64,000 bases of DNA from Jannaschia aquimarina (lineage in GTDB: Bacteria; Pseudomonadota; Alphaproteobacteria; Rhodobacterales; Rhodobacteraceae): assembly GCF_000877395.1 (NCBI RefSeq), contig NZ_JYFE01000081.1, positions 1-64,000 on the forward strand, in the 5' to 3' direction. The notes under the pieces were generated by a model, which did no database searches, had not been told where the DNA came from, and worked only from the letters and a program-made list of their open reading frames with translations. This document shows positions 17,947-26,982 of the stretch, piece after piece (position 1 is the first letter of the stretch; each line of letters starts with the position of its first letter). A program made the translations under genes and the position numbers.

Positions 17947-19370
17947 CAACAATCTCCCTCGGGATCGACCCACCGTAGCAAGAAGAGACCCAGAAGGAAG
18001 AGCACCGCGATCGGAAAGATGCCCAACCGCGCCGAGCCGGTGGCCCAGGTCGCGATCCCGATCGACATCGGCGCCAGGAACGCGGTCGCCTTCCCCGACA
18101 GCGCATAGAGCCCAAACGCCTCGGTCGAGCGGGCCGGATCCGAGTGACGCACCATCATCGTGCGGCTGGCCGATTGCAGCACGCCGCCCATGCCTCCGAT
18201 CACCGCGCCCAGCACGTAGAAGATGACATCCGCCCCGCCCATCTCGGCGCCGAAGATGAAGGCTGCCGCGCCCGACAGCGGCGCGCGGTCGGACAAGGGG
18301 ATCCCGAACAGCGCTTCGGGCGTCATTCCGCAAAGGAGGATCACCACCGTCGTCAGGACCAGCACCGCGCCGGTGATGACGGGCTTCGGCCCGAAGGCGC
18401 CGTCCAGCCGTCCGCCGATCCAGGCCGACACGGCCGCCGTGATTGCACCCACGATGCCGAAGACGCCGATCTGCGTCGTCTCCCAGTCGAGCACGAGGCG
18501 CGCATAGACGCCCCCGAACGCATAGAGCGCCACCAGCGCGTCCCGATAGAGCATCGAGCCCGCCAGATATGCCATCAGGCTGGTCCGCCCGGGGATCGAG
18601 GCGAGCATCGCCTTCAGGTCGGCCCAAGCCTCCGCGATCGTCGCCCGCCCGCCCGAGCCCGGCGGGTCCTTCACCCACAGGAAGAACGGCACCATGAAGA
18701 TCACGTACCACAAGGCCGAAAACGGCCCGACGAAACGGGTCCCCTCCCGCGCTTCTCCTTCCAGACCCAAGGCGGGCGCGGCCCCCAGCAGGGTCCGTCC
18801 GTTTTCGTTGTCGGCGAAGAGGCCGAGCATCAGGAACAGCGCCGTCACCCCGCCCGCATAGCCGAGCGCATAGCCGGTGCCGCCGATCCGGCCCAGCTCC
18901 TCGCGGGGGGCAAGGTCTGGCAGCATCGCGTTGGTGAAGATCGTGGTGTATTCCGCGCCGATCATCGCGAAGGCGAAGCCGCCCACCGCCAGCCAGAAGC
19001 CCGACGCGTCCGGCGCCATGAACCACAGCCCAGCGATCCCCACCACGTAGAGCACCGAAAAGGTCACGATCCACGGCATCCGCCGCCCCGACCGGTCGGC
19101 CAGCGCCCCCAGGAGCGGCGCGGTCAGAGCGATCGAGACACCGATGCCGGTCTGCGTCCAGGACCAGATGGATTGCGCGCGGGCATCCGCCGCCTGCTCG
19201 CCAAGCTCGCCGATCAGCGCGTCGGCCAGCACGCCCGTGAAGTAGGGCCCGAAGATGAAGGTCAGGCACAGCGTGTAGAACGGCTGGCTCGCCCAGTCGA
19301 ACATCATCCAGCCGCGGATGCGCCGCCTCTGCTCGGCAGTCGCCCGCACGGGGCCCGTCACGTCGGTCAT
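17946..19370 (-). CDS. MFS transporter, Atg22/UMF1-like
   Basis: 474 residues with about twelve hydrophobic segments. The N-terminal motif RGWMMFDWASQPFYTLCLTF is the hallmark of the Atg22-like MFS group (consensus W-x-x-Y-D-W-A-N). DRSGRRMPW in the loop 2-3 region fits the MFS A-motif. Substrate unknown; yeast Atg22 exports amino acids from the vacuole. The stop overlaps the mepA start, which suggests a link to peptidoglycan turnover, perhaps taking up released products, but that is inference. The start at 19370 is 121 nt from the divergent SDR gene. Confidence 0.88.
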   Translation of the reverse strand: MTDVTGPVRATAEQRRRIRGWMMFDWASQPFYTLCLTFIFGPYFTGVLADALIGELGEQAADARAQSIWSWTQTGIGVSIALTAPLLGALADRSGRRMPWIVTFSVLYVVGIAGLWFMAPDASGFWLAVGGFAFAMIGAEYTTIFTNAMLPDLAPREELGRIGGTGYALGYAGGVTALFLMLGLFADNENGRTLLGAAPALGLEGEAREGTRFVGPFSALWYVIFMVPFFLWVKDPPGSGGRATIAEAWADLKAMLASIPGRTSLMAYLAGSMLYRDALVALYAFGGVYARLVLDWETTQIGVFGIVGAITAAVSAWIGGRLDGAFGPKPVITGAVLVLTTVVILLCGMTPEALFGIPLSDRAPLSGAAAFIFGAEMGGADVIFYVLGAVIGGMGGVLQSASRTMMVRHSDPARSTEAFGLYALSGKATAFLAPMSIGIATWATGSARLGIFPIAVLFLLGLFLLRWVDPEGDC

Positions 19371-19491
19371 CTGGCCTGTCCCTGTTCCCTCGCCCGGATC
19401 ATGGGAGCGATGGCAGACCCGCGCAACGGCGATGTGTCCCGGGCCGATAGCTCCCTTGCGGGCCGTGTCCTCCCTGCGGCAGACAGGCCGC

Positions 19492-20244
19492 ATGGACAGA
19501 AATCTCGCCCTCGTGACCGGCGCCGCCCGTGGCATCGGCCTCGCCACGACCCGCCTCATGCTGGACCGCGGCTGGACCGTCGCCATGATCGACCGGGATG
19601 GCCCGGCGCTCGACGCCGCCGCAGATGGGCTTCGGGACGCGCGCGCCTTTCTGTGCGACGTGTCCGACCCCGATCAGGTCGCCGCGATGATCGACGACGT
19701 GCGCACGGCGTTCGGGCGCATCGACGCGGTGGTCAACAATGCGGGCGTCGCCCTGTTCGGCCCGATCGAAGAGACCGGGTTCGACACTTGGCGCGAGGTC
19801 ATGGCGACCAATCTCGACGGCCCGTTCCTGGTGACGCAGGCAGCCCTGCCCGCCCTCAAAGAAAGCCGGGGCAGCGTCGTCAACATCGCTTCGATCTCGG
19901 GGCTTCGGGCATCGACGCTGCGGGTGGCCTACGGGACCTCCAAGGCCGCCGTGATCCAGCTGACGAAGCAGCAGGCGGCCGAATTTGGGGAGTTCGGCAT
20001 TCGTGCCAATTGCATCTGCCCCGGCCCTGTCCGCACCAAGCTGGCGATGGCGGTCCACACGCAGGAGATCGTCGACGCCTATCACGATGCGATCCCGTTG
20101 AACCGCTACGGCTCCGAGAAGGAGATCGCGAGCTGCATCGCCTTCCTCTGCTCGGACGAGGCGAGCTACGTGACCGGCCAGGTCCTCGCCGCCGATGGCG
20201 GGTTCGAGGCGACCGGCGTAGGCCTTCCGGCGCTGCGCGGATAA
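19492..20244 (+). CDS. Short-chain dehydrogenase/reductase
   Basis: A 250-residue classical SDR. The cofactor loop TGAARGIG (residues 9-16) and D38 (MIDRDG) favour NAD(H). NNAG is present, with the catalytic Ser in IASISGLRAS and the pair YGTSKAA. The C-terminal LAADGGFEATG is usual for this family. The ATG at 19492 was preferred over upstream starts that run through the divergent promoter region. Substrate not predictable. A perfect 14-bp palindrome (20297-20310) lies between its end and the convergent thioesterase. Confidence 0.92.
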   Translation: MDRNLALVTGAARGIGLATTRLMLDRGWTVAMIDRDGPALDAAADGLRDARAFLCDVSDPDQVAAMIDDVRTAFGRIDAVVNNAGVALFGPIEETGFDTWREVMATNLDGPFLVTQAALPALKESRGSVVNIASISGLRASTLRVAYGTSKAAVIQLTKQQAAEFGEFGIRANCICPGPVRTKLAMAVHTQEIVDAYHDAIPLNRYGSEKEIASCIAFLCSDEASYVTGQVLAADGGFEATGVGLPALRG

Positions 20245-20317
20245 GGCGATACGGAGCGAGCCGCCGGTCCTGATTGAAGGCCCCACGGCGCCGTGTCGGC
20301 GGATCCGCCGCGCCGGG

Positions 20318-20854
20318 CTAGGCCGCGACCGGCGGCCAGGGCCGCTGCCCCTCGGCGTCGATCCAGGCGGCCACCCAGCCGGGCAGGACGGGCGGGGCAT
20401 CGTCTCGGCCGAGAGCGGTCAGCACCTCCGCGGTCGGAACGGCCCCGCGGCCCTTCGCAGTGACTGCCGTGCGCAACAACGCCTGGCAGGCGCAATCGCC
20501 GTCGATCCAGAACTCCTGCACGACGTAGAAGAACCGCGCGTCCCACCCCGCCAGCCTAGTCCGCATCTCGATCCGCGCGAAAGGCAGGATGCGCCGACGG
20601 TAGCGGATCGAGCTTCCGGCAACCGCCAGCCCCCATCCTTCCCGCCGCAACATCGACAGAAGTCCGTAGCGCATGCCCGACGTGAACCGCCCGATATCCA
20701 TCAGCGTCAGGACGCGGCCGTTGTTCATCTCGCCGAAGCCGTCCAGATCCCAGGGCCAGCAGAGATGCCGGCTGACATGGGTCTCGGTCAGGGCGAGCGG
20801 CGGCGCGGCGCGGTTGCGCCACATCTGCCAGGCGAGGCGGACGAAGGGATACAT
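20318..20854 (-). CDS. Hotdog-fold acyl-CoA thioesterase-like protein
   Basis: 178 residues resembling the THEM6/4HBT_2 group. DLDGFGEMNNGRVLTLMDIG corresponds to the active-site region (D-x-N-x-H-x-N-N in better-known members) before the hotdog helix. RIEMRTRLAGWDARFFYVVQ is the central strand pair, followed by an Asp-Gly turn. Likely hydrolyses a thioester or acts as a fatty-acyl binding protein; substrate unknown. The start at 20854 is set where the family similarity begins; the frame is open further upstream. Confidence 0.8.
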   Translation of the reverse strand: MYPFVRLAWQMWRNRAAPPLALTETHVSRHLCWPWDLDGFGEMNNGRVLTLMDIGRFTSGMRYGLLSMLRREGWGLAVAGSSIRYRRRILPFARIEMRTRLAGWDARFFYVVQEFWIDGDCACQALLRTAVTAKGRGAVPTAEVLTALGRDDAPPVLPGWVAAWIDAEGQRPWPPVAA

Positions 20855-20969
20855 GGCGCCCCGATGCGTGGACGTGACGCGGACGTCAAGCCGGGCGTTG
20901 CGGCACCCGCCTTGCCCCCCGCCCCGCGCGCCCCTAGCTAGGGCCGGACAGACCCGGAAGGCGCCGCCC

Positions 20970-21266
20970 ATGTGTTCCCTGCTTCAGATCCTCTCGACGC
21001 TGCTTTCGGTGGCGCAGACGATCATCATCGTCCACGTCATCATGTCGTGGCTGATCAATTTCGGCGTGCTGAACATGCGCCAGCCGATCGTCGGGCAGAT
21101 CTGGGACGGCCTGACCCGCCTGCTGGAGCCGCTCTACGGCCCGATCCGCCGCGTCCTGCCGGCGACCGGAGGGCTGGATCTCGCACCGCTCGTGGCGATC
21201 CTCGGCATCTTCATGCTGCAAACGGTGATCCGCAACAACCTGCCCTCGGCCTGCGGGTTCTATTGA
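20970..21266 (+). CDS. YggT family membrane protein
   Basis: 98 residues with two long hydrophobic segments (TLLSVAQTIIIVHVIMSWLI and DLAPLVAILGIFMLQTVI) flanking a loop with EPLYGPIRRVLPATGGLDLA. This is the conserved YggT pattern. Family members are linked to osmotic tolerance and cell division in different bacteria. Divergent from the thioesterase gene with 115 nt between starts. Confidence 0.93.
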   Translation: MCSLLQILSTLLSVAQTIIIVHVIMSWLINFGVLNMRQPIVGQIWDGLTRLLEPLYGPIRRVLPATGGLDLAPLVAILGIFMLQTVIRNNLPSACGFY

Positions 21267-21342
21267 GGCGCCACATCCTCGCCCATCGCGGGGGAGCAGG
21301 CCGCGGAATGATCTGCCCACGCGCATCCTGAGGGACAGGGGG

Positions 21343-21944
21343 AGGGACACGGGAAAGTGTCAGCCGGAAGGCGCGGAAGAATGGCAGCAGATCGGCGGAA
21401 GCCATCCTGCCTTCCGCATCTCCTATCACGACGCGATAGATTACGTTCGATGGCTGAACGGCCGGGTCGGAGCCGAGGTCTACAGCTGCCGACCGAGGCG
21501 GAATGGAAATACGCCGCCCGGGCCGGGACCGAAACGCCGTCCGTGACTGGCCATGCGATGACAACCGATCAGGCCGCCTTCTCTTGGTCTGGCACTGACT
21601 TCACCTAGCATTCCGAGCGACCGGATCCGAAGCAAAACGTCAGGCCGGGACCTGTCGAAGACCTCGATGCTGCAAATGGCTGGGGCCCGCGGCACATGGC
21701 GGGAAACGCTCATGAATGGGCGCTGTCGTGCCGGACATCGCGGATCAGGAACTGGAACACGGCATCAGAACGGGTCGAAAAGAGCAGTTGGAATAACCGC
21801 AAACGCGTGATCCGCGGCGGATCGCATTCCTCGCCTCTCGACGGACCAAGACCGGCAGCAAGCTTATCGTCTCAAGAAGAGGACAGACCTCGCAATCTTG
21901 GGTCCAGGGGTCTGCGAGATCTGGTCGCCCCCACGCCGGACTGA
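21343..21944 (+). pseudogene. Decayed formylglycine-generating-enzyme (FGE/SUMF1) domain
   Basis: Translating both relevant frames recovers the FGE-sulfatase domain in order, but broken. First frame, from about 21343: EEWQQIGGSHP then FRISYHDAIDYVRWLNGRVG, up to about 21480. A shift to the next frame gives LPTEAEWKYAARAGTET, then an in-frame TAG at 21606-21608. The same frame continues past the stop with GPVEDLDAANGWGPRHMAGN followed by AHEWALSC, and ends with RVIRGGS and LGSRGLRD. These match the FGE landmarks (W..A..Y..WL, RLPTEAEWEYAARAG, GNVWEW, RVxRGGSW, GFR). The N-terminal half of a normal FGE is missing. The gene cannot make an intact enzyme. Confidence 0.82.
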
Positions 21945-21945
21945 C

Positions 21946-22083
21946 CTATCCCAGAACCACCGTCTCCACGCAGTCTCCAGTCTTGCCCGCCATCTCGCCG
22001 CCCTCGGCCTTGTGGAGCGCTGCGCCAACCAAGATGGCGGCGGCGAGGACGATCAGCCTGATATTATAGCCCGTCTGTGTCAT
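21946..22083 (-). CDS. Small single-span membrane protein, 45 aa
   Basis: The ATG at 22081-22083 follows GGGAGATGTCCC, a good ribosome site. The product has one hydrophobic helix (NIRLIVLAAAILVGAALHKA) and a short polar tail (EGGEMAGKTGDCVETVVLG). No family recognised. It is divergent from the aminotransferase and abuts the FGE remnant tail-to-tail. Confidence 0.55.
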   Translation of the reverse strand: MTQTGYNIRLIVLAAAILVGAALHKAEGGEMAGKTGDCVETVVLG

Positions 22084-22168
22084 GGGACATCTCCCTCTTC
22101 GACAATCCCATTTTCGCCCCTGCCCCGACGGCTTGCAAATCACGGGCCCGTGACCCAACGCTGCGCCC

Positions 22169-23083
22169 ATGGATACGCTCTCCACCCACGAAGCCCTGCC
22201 AGATCCGCGCAATGCCGACATCCTGATCTGGGTCGATGGCGACCTCGTCCCGCGCCCGCAGGCCAAGGTCAGCGTCTACGACAGCGGCTTCCTTCTGGGC
22301 GACGGCGTATGGGAGGGGCTGCGCCTCTACGACGGTCGCTGGGCCTTCCTCGACGCCCATATGGACCGGCTGGAGGAGGCCGCGCGCGCCCTGGACATCG
22401 CCCTGCCCCCGCGCGGAAAGATCCTCGCCGCGCTAGAGGCCACGCGCGAGGCCAACTCCATGACCTCCGACGCCCATGCCCGCCTGATGGTGACGCGCGG
22501 TCGCAAGCGCCTGCCGTTCCAGCATCCGGGCCTGACCGAGACGGCGCCCACGCTCGTCATCATCATGGAACATTCGGTCCCGGCCGCCCCCCGTCCCGTC
22601 CGACTGGCCACCGTTCCGCATATCCGCGGCCTGCCCATGAGTCAGGACCCGAAGCTCAACACCCATTCCAAGGTGAATTGCGTGCTCGCCTGTATCGCAG
22701 CCGAGAAGGCGGGCGCCGACGAGGCGTTGATGCTGGACGTCCACGGCTTCGTCTCGACGACGAATGCCTGCAACTTCTTCATCGTGAAGAAAGGGGGGCT
22801 CTGGACCTCGACGGGGGACTATTGCTTCAACGGCATCACCCGTCAGGCCGTCATCGACCTCGCCCGCGCCAATGGCATCCCCTGCCACGAACGCAATTTC
22901 AGTCTGGTCGACTGCTACTGCGCCGAAGAAGCCTTCCTGACCGGCACTTTCGGCGCACAGACCCCGGTGGAGAGCATCGACGGACGGGTTCTGGGCGCCG
23001 CTCCGGGTCCGGTCACTATCCGTCTTCGAGATCTCTACCGCGAGTTGGTGGAATCCCCACCCGGCGAGAAGCAGGGCATCTAG
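22169..23083 (+). CDS. Class IV PLP aminotransferase (D-amino-acid/branched-chain type)
   Basis: 304 residues of fold type IV. The N-terminal block VSVYDSGFLLGDGVWEGLRL, the PLP lysine in LNTHSKVNCVLA and the phosphate-binding STTNACNFF are clear. FGAQTPVESIDGRVLG near the C-terminus is typical of D-alanine aminotransferase or ADC lyase-like members (usual TGT motif present as LTGTFGA). Specificity between D-amino acids and branched-chain amino acids cannot be settled by eye. A strong hairpin 53 nt past the stop may end its transcript. Confidence 0.9.
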   Translation: MDTLSTHEALPDPRNADILIWVDGDLVPRPQAKVSVYDSGFLLGDGVWEGLRLYDGRWAFLDAHMDRLEEAARALDIALPPRGKILAALEATREANSMTSDAHARLMVTRGRKRLPFQHPGLTETAPTLVIIMEHSVPAAPRPVRLATVPHIRGLPMSQDPKLNTHSKVNCVLACIAAEKAGADEALMLDVHGFVSTTNACNFFIVKKGGLWTSTGDYCFNGITRQAVIDLARANGIPCHERNFSLVDCYCAEEAFLTGTFGAQTPVESIDGRVLGAAPGPVTIRLRDLYRELVESPPGEKQGI

Positions 23084-23135
23084 TGATGTGATGTCCGGCA
23101 AGATACGCGCTGAGTGGTCTTCGGGCCATGCCAGT

Positions 23136-23164
23136 CGAGAAATCCCACGCGTCGGGATTTCTCG
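23136..23164. terminator. 11-bp perfect hairpin after the aminotransferase
   Basis: CGAGAAATCCC and GGGATTTCTCG pair perfectly around the 7-nt loop ACGCGTC. There is no following T-run, so it may be a rho-assisted terminator or an mRNA-stabilising element. It lies between the aminotransferase stop and the MFS start at 23257. Confidence 0.5.
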
Positions 23165-23256
23165 TGCCTCCGATGCCGGGCAGTCGTTTTCGCACGGCGA
23201 TCTAGATCAGTGTCAAAGGGCAGCCGTTCGGTGACTGCTATCGGCGAGGGACATGC

Positions 23257-24459
23257 ATGAAGATCGCCGAAGAGACCGCACCAGCCGGGATCGTCAACTT
23301 CGCACTTCTTCTGAGTGCGAATGCCATTCTCGCCTCCGCGCTGCCGATGCTCATCGTGCTGGGCGGGTTGGCCGGCCTGATGCTGGCACCGACGCCCGGC
23401 CTGGCCACCCTTCCCCTCTCCATCTCGACGTTGGCCGGGCTCATCGCGGCGGCACCGTTTTCGCTCTTCATGGGGCGCTTTGGCAGGCAGGCAGGCTTTC
23501 TGCTGGGTGCTGCCTGTGCGGCCGCCGGGGGCGCGGCGGGTCTGTTCGGCATGATGGAGTCGAGCTTCCTCCTCCTGCTTGCGGGGCACTTCCTGCTTGG
23601 AGCGGCGCTGACCTGCTTCCAGTTCTTCCGCTTTGCCGCTGCCGAAGTCGTGCCGGACCAATGGCGATCGGTCGCGATATCCCTGATGCTGACATCCGGT
23701 CTTGTCGCCGCGCTGCTCGGCCCAGAGATCTTCGCACGCACGACGGGCCTGCTGGCCCCCTTCCCGTTTGCGGGCGCTTACGGCGCGATCATCGGCCTTG
23801 CCGTCATCGGCGCCTTGCCGCTCTTGCTCGTCCGCGGAATGCCCCGGCCGGTCACATCCGGCGGCCCTGCCCAGGCGCGTATCGACGTGCTGGCTATCCT
23901 CAGACGTCCGACCGTTGCGGCCGCGGTCTTCGCGGCCGCGATTTCCCAAGGAGTGATGGCGCTGCTCATGGTGCCCACTCCCATCGTGATGGTCGGCTGC
24001 GGCTTCGATGCCGCGACGGCGGGAAGCGTGGTCGGCTGGCATGTCGTCGCGATGTTCGCACCCAGCTTCGTGACCGGCTTCCTGATCAAGCGGTTCGGCG
24101 CCTCACTCATCGTCCTGACGGGCCTCGCCCTTCTGGCCATATCGGCTCTCATCGCTGCGACGGGTCTGAGCCTCGCCCATTTCTACGTCTCTCTGATCGT
24201 GCTGGGCGTCGGATGGAACTTCGGCTTCATCGGTGCGACGAGCCTGCTTGCCGATGCCCTCGCCCCGGAGGAGCGGGCCTCGATCCAGGGCATAAACGAT
24301 ACGGCGATCGCGCTGGCGTCCACGATCGCCGCCTTCTCTTCCGGAGCGCTCGTGGCGGGCTTCGGCTGGACACTGCTCGTCCTGGGCGCCTTGCCGGTCG
24401 TCGCCGTCACGGCCTTCGTCCTGCGATGGACGTGGCGCCGTTCCGGCCCCGCAGCGTAA
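23257..24459 (+). CDS. MFS transporter
   Basis: A 400-residue protein with twelve predicted hydrophobic segments. FMGRFGRQAGFLLGAA between helices 2 and 3 is a variant of the MFS A-motif, and SIQGINDTAIALASTIAAFS is a typical helix-10/11 stretch of drug-efflux relatives. GAGGG precedes the ATG at 23257. A GATCTAGATC palindrome at about 23200-23209 lies in the promoter region. Substrate unknown. Confidence 0.88.
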   Translation: MKIAEETAPAGIVNFALLLSANAILASALPMLIVLGGLAGLMLAPTPGLATLPLSISTLAGLIAAAPFSLFMGRFGRQAGFLLGAACAAAGGAAGLFGMMESSFLLLLAGHFLLGAALTCFQFFRFAAAEVVPDQWRSVAISLMLTSGLVAALLGPEIFARTTGLLAPFPFAGAYGAIIGLAVIGALPLLLVRGMPRPVTSGGPAQARIDVLAILRRPTVAAAVFAAAISQGVMALLMVPTPIVMVGCGFDAATAGSVVGWHVVAMFAPSFVTGFLIKRFGASLIVLTGLALLAISALIAATGLSLAHFYVSLIVLGVGWNFGFIGATSLLADALAPEERASIQGINDTAIALASTIAAFSSGALVAGFGWTLLVLGALPVVAVTAFVLRWTWRRSGPAA

Positions 24460-24646
24460 GAAACCGGAAGCGGCCAGGAGCGTCCACAAAGCCGAACTTC
24501 GGCGACCCGTCTCCGACGAATTGCAGACTGAAAAGACCCAGCGAAAAGGGAACAGGCCGTCATGCCCGGCTTTGGCGACCCCTCCATATCCGCCTATTCA
24601 CGGACTCCACCGAGAGGCTCACGGACCGCAAGACCCTTCAGGTCGA

Positions 24647-26902
24647 TCACCCGCATTCCGAAAAGCCGCAATTCGCGCAAGTGGAACAGCCCTCCGCCAC
24701 GCGCAACTCGGGCGCACCGCAATTCGGGCAGGCCGCGGCGGGCGGGGACGTGTCGGTGCGCGTGACGGCAACGCGGCCGAACCCGTCAAGCGCCGGGTCC
24801 GTCTTCAGGCCCATTCCCTCGGCGCCCAGAAACCCGATCTCTATCATGTGCCGCTCGATCGCCCCGCCGATCGCCGCGAGGATCGACGGAACGTAGCGGC
24901 CCTCCATCCAGGCCCCCCCGCGCGGATCGAAGACGGCCTTGAGTTCCTCGACGACGAAGCTGACATCGCCGCCGCGTCGGAACACGGCCGAGATCATCCG
25001 GGTCAAGCCGACCGTCCAGGCGAAATGCTCCATGTTCTTCGAGTTCACGAAGATCTCGAACGGCCGCCGTCGTCCGTCGAGCACGATATCGTTGATGGTG
25101 ATGTAGAGCGCATGTTCCGAGTTCGGCCAGCGCAGCTTGTAGGTCGCGCCTTCCAGTGTCTCCGGCCGGTCGAGCGGGTCGAACAGGGTCACGACTTTCT
25201 GCTTGGCGGGCTCGGCCGACAGGACGCTGCCCGTCACGTCGTTCGGGCGGTAGGTGGTGCAGCCCTTGCACCCGGTATGCCAAGCCTGAAGGTACACGTC
25301 CTTGAATGCGTCGAAGGCGATGTCTGCGGGCACGTTGATCGTCTTCGAGATGGAGCTGTCGACCCATTCCTGCGCCGCGGCCTGCATCGCGACATGCGCT
25401 TCGGGAGCGAGTGTCTGCGCCGTCACGAAGGTCTCCGGGAGGGGCGCGTCGCCATTCAGGCGGCGCCATTCGGCAACGGCGTAGTCCTCGACCACGTCCT
25501 CGCGATGGGTCCCGTCGGGCAGCAGCACCTTGCGGGTGTAATCGAGCGCAAAGATCGGTTCGATCCCGCTGGAGACGTTTCCTGCGAGCAGGCTGATCGT
25601 TCCTGTCGGCGCGATCGAAGTCAGCAATGCGTTGCGCAGGCCATGGGCCGCGATGGCCTCGCGCACCTCGGGGTCCAGCCGCGAAATCATCGGCGCCGCG
25701 AGGATCGCATCCCGGTCGTAGAGGGGGAAAGGGCCCTTTTCCCGCGCCAGATCTGCCGAGGCGAGGTAGGCCGCGTTGGCGATGGCGCGCAGCCAACCGC
25801 CCGTCCGCTCCGCCGCCTCAGCGCTGCCATAGGTCAGCCCGCACATGGCCAGTGCGTCGGCCAGCCCGGTCACGCCCAATCCCACGCGACGCTTGGCGCG
25901 CGCCTCGTCCGCCTGGGCCGGCAGCGGAAAACGCGACGCCTCGACCACGTTGTCCATCATGCGGATCGCGGTCGTCACAAGCTGGGCCAGGTCGTCGGTA
26001 TCGATGGCCGCGCCCGCTCCGAACGGATCGCGGACGAGGCGGGCAAGGTTGATCGAGCCCAGGAGGCAGGCGCCGTAGGGGGGCAACGGCTGCTCTCCGC
26101 ACGGGTTCGTGGCCGCGATCCTCTCTGCGTAGGCGAGATTGTTGGTCCGGTTGATCCGGTCGATGAAGATCACCCCGGGCTCGGCATAGTCGTAGGTGGC
26201 GCGCATGATCGCGTCCCAGAGCTGCCTTGCCCGCATCGTCCGGTAGGTGCGGCCGCCGAAGACGAGGTCCCAATCCTCGTCGGCCTCAACCGCCTCCATG
26301 AACGGATCGGTCACGAGGACGGACATGTTGAACATACGCAGGCGGGCGGGATCGGCCTTGGCGGCGACGAAATCCTCGATGTCGGGATGGTCGCAGCGCA
26401 GGGTAGCCATCATCGCCCCCCGGCGGGATCCGGCCGACATGATCGTGCGGCACATCGAATCCCAGACATCCATGAACGACAGCGGCCCCGACGCATCGGC
26501 CGCCACGCCCGCGACCGGCGCGCCCCTCGGCCGGATGGTCGAGAAATCGTAACCGATCCCGCCGCCCTGCTGCAGCGTCAGCGCCGCCTCGCGGAGATGG
26601 GCGAAGATCGAGCCCATGTCGTCCTCGATGCGGCCCATGACGAAGCAATTGAACAGCGTCACGCTGCGATCCGTACCCGCGCCCGCCACGATCCGTCCGG
26701 CTGGCAGAAAGCGGAAATCCTGCAAGGCGGCGCGGAAGGCAGGCAGGTGGGTCTCCGGGTCGTCCTCGGCTGCGGCAAGGGCGCCCGCGACCCGGTCCCA
26801 GGTGGCGCCGATCGTGGCGTCCATCGGGGTGCCGTCGGCCGCCTTGAGCCGATACTTCATGTCCCAGATGGATTCCGCGATGGGGGCGGCGAAGTCGGAC
26901 AT
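24647..26902 (-). CDS. nrdJ: Adenosylcobalamin-dependent ribonucleotide reductase
   Basis: Class II RNR that makes deoxyribonucleotides without oxygen dependence, using B12 to form the thiyl radical. 751 residues. Active-site landmarks: VTLFNCFVMGR with a redox cysteine, GGGIGYDFSTIRPRG, TNPCGEQPLPPYGACLLGSI with the radical cysteine, and SIAPTGTISLLAGNVSSGIE. The C-terminus holds two CxxC pairs (CPNC and CSTCANC plus C in SECG), the usual shuttle or zinc site. The start at 26902 is preferred over 26944. Only 80 nt separate it from a divergent gene, too little for a cobalamin riboswitch. Confidence 0.95.
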   Translation of the reverse strand: MSDFAAPIAESIWDMKYRLKAADGTPMDATIGATWDRVAGALAAAEDDPETHLPAFRAALQDFRFLPAGRIVAGAGTDRSVTLFNCFVMGRIEDDMGSIFAHLREAALTLQQGGGIGYDFSTIRPRGAPVAGVAADASGPLSFMDVWDSMCRTIMSAGSRRGAMMATLRCDHPDIEDFVAAKADPARLRMFNMSVLVTDPFMEAVEADEDWDLVFGGRTYRTMRARQLWDAIMRATYDYAEPGVIFIDRINRTNNLAYAERIAATNPCGEQPLPPYGACLLGSINLARLVRDPFGAGAAIDTDDLAQLVTTAIRMMDNVVEASRFPLPAQADEARAKRRVGLGVTGLADALAMCGLTYGSAEAAERTGGWLRAIANAAYLASADLAREKGPFPLYDRDAILAAPMISRLDPEVREAIAAHGLRNALLTSIAPTGTISLLAGNVSSGIEPIFALDYTRKVLLPDGTHREDVVEDYAVAEWRRLNGDAPLPETFVTAQTLAPEAHVAMQAAAQEWVDSSISKTINVPADIAFDAFKDVYLQAWHTGCKGCTTYRPNDVTGSVLSAEPAKQKVVTLFDPLDRPETLEGATYKLRWPNSEHALYITINDIVLDGRRRPFEIFVNSKNMEHFAWTVGLTRMISAVFRRGGDVSFVVEELKAVFDPRGGAWMEGRYVPSILAAIGGAIERHMIEIGFLGAEGMGLKTDPALDGFGRVAVTRTDTSPPAAACPNCGAPELRVAEGCSTCANCGFSECG

Positions 26903-26982
26903 TTGGACGCTCCGAGGGCAAGGGCTGGTTGCGCGCGGGCGCAAGGACTCTAGATATAGCCACCGGACTTGGGGGAGTCATC

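Noticed and set aside
18144-20273. 709-residue plus-strand frame spanning MFS and SDR genes
   Set aside because: It runs antisense through the MFS gene and out of frame through the SDR gene; both real genes have family motifs.
20297-20310. 14-bp perfect palindrome CGGCGGATCCGCCG as an operator
   Set aside because: It is made of common GC-rich words, lies between two convergent gene ends where no promoter is expected, and lacks a loop for a terminator.
24521-26953. 810-residue plus-strand open frame
   Set aside because: Shadow of nrdJ, whose active-site motifs are intact on the minus strand.
26903-26982. Possible cobalamin riboswitch before nrdJ
   Set aside because: Only 80 nt separate nrdJ from the divergent gene, and no B12-box-like sequence or space for the roughly 200-nt fold is present.
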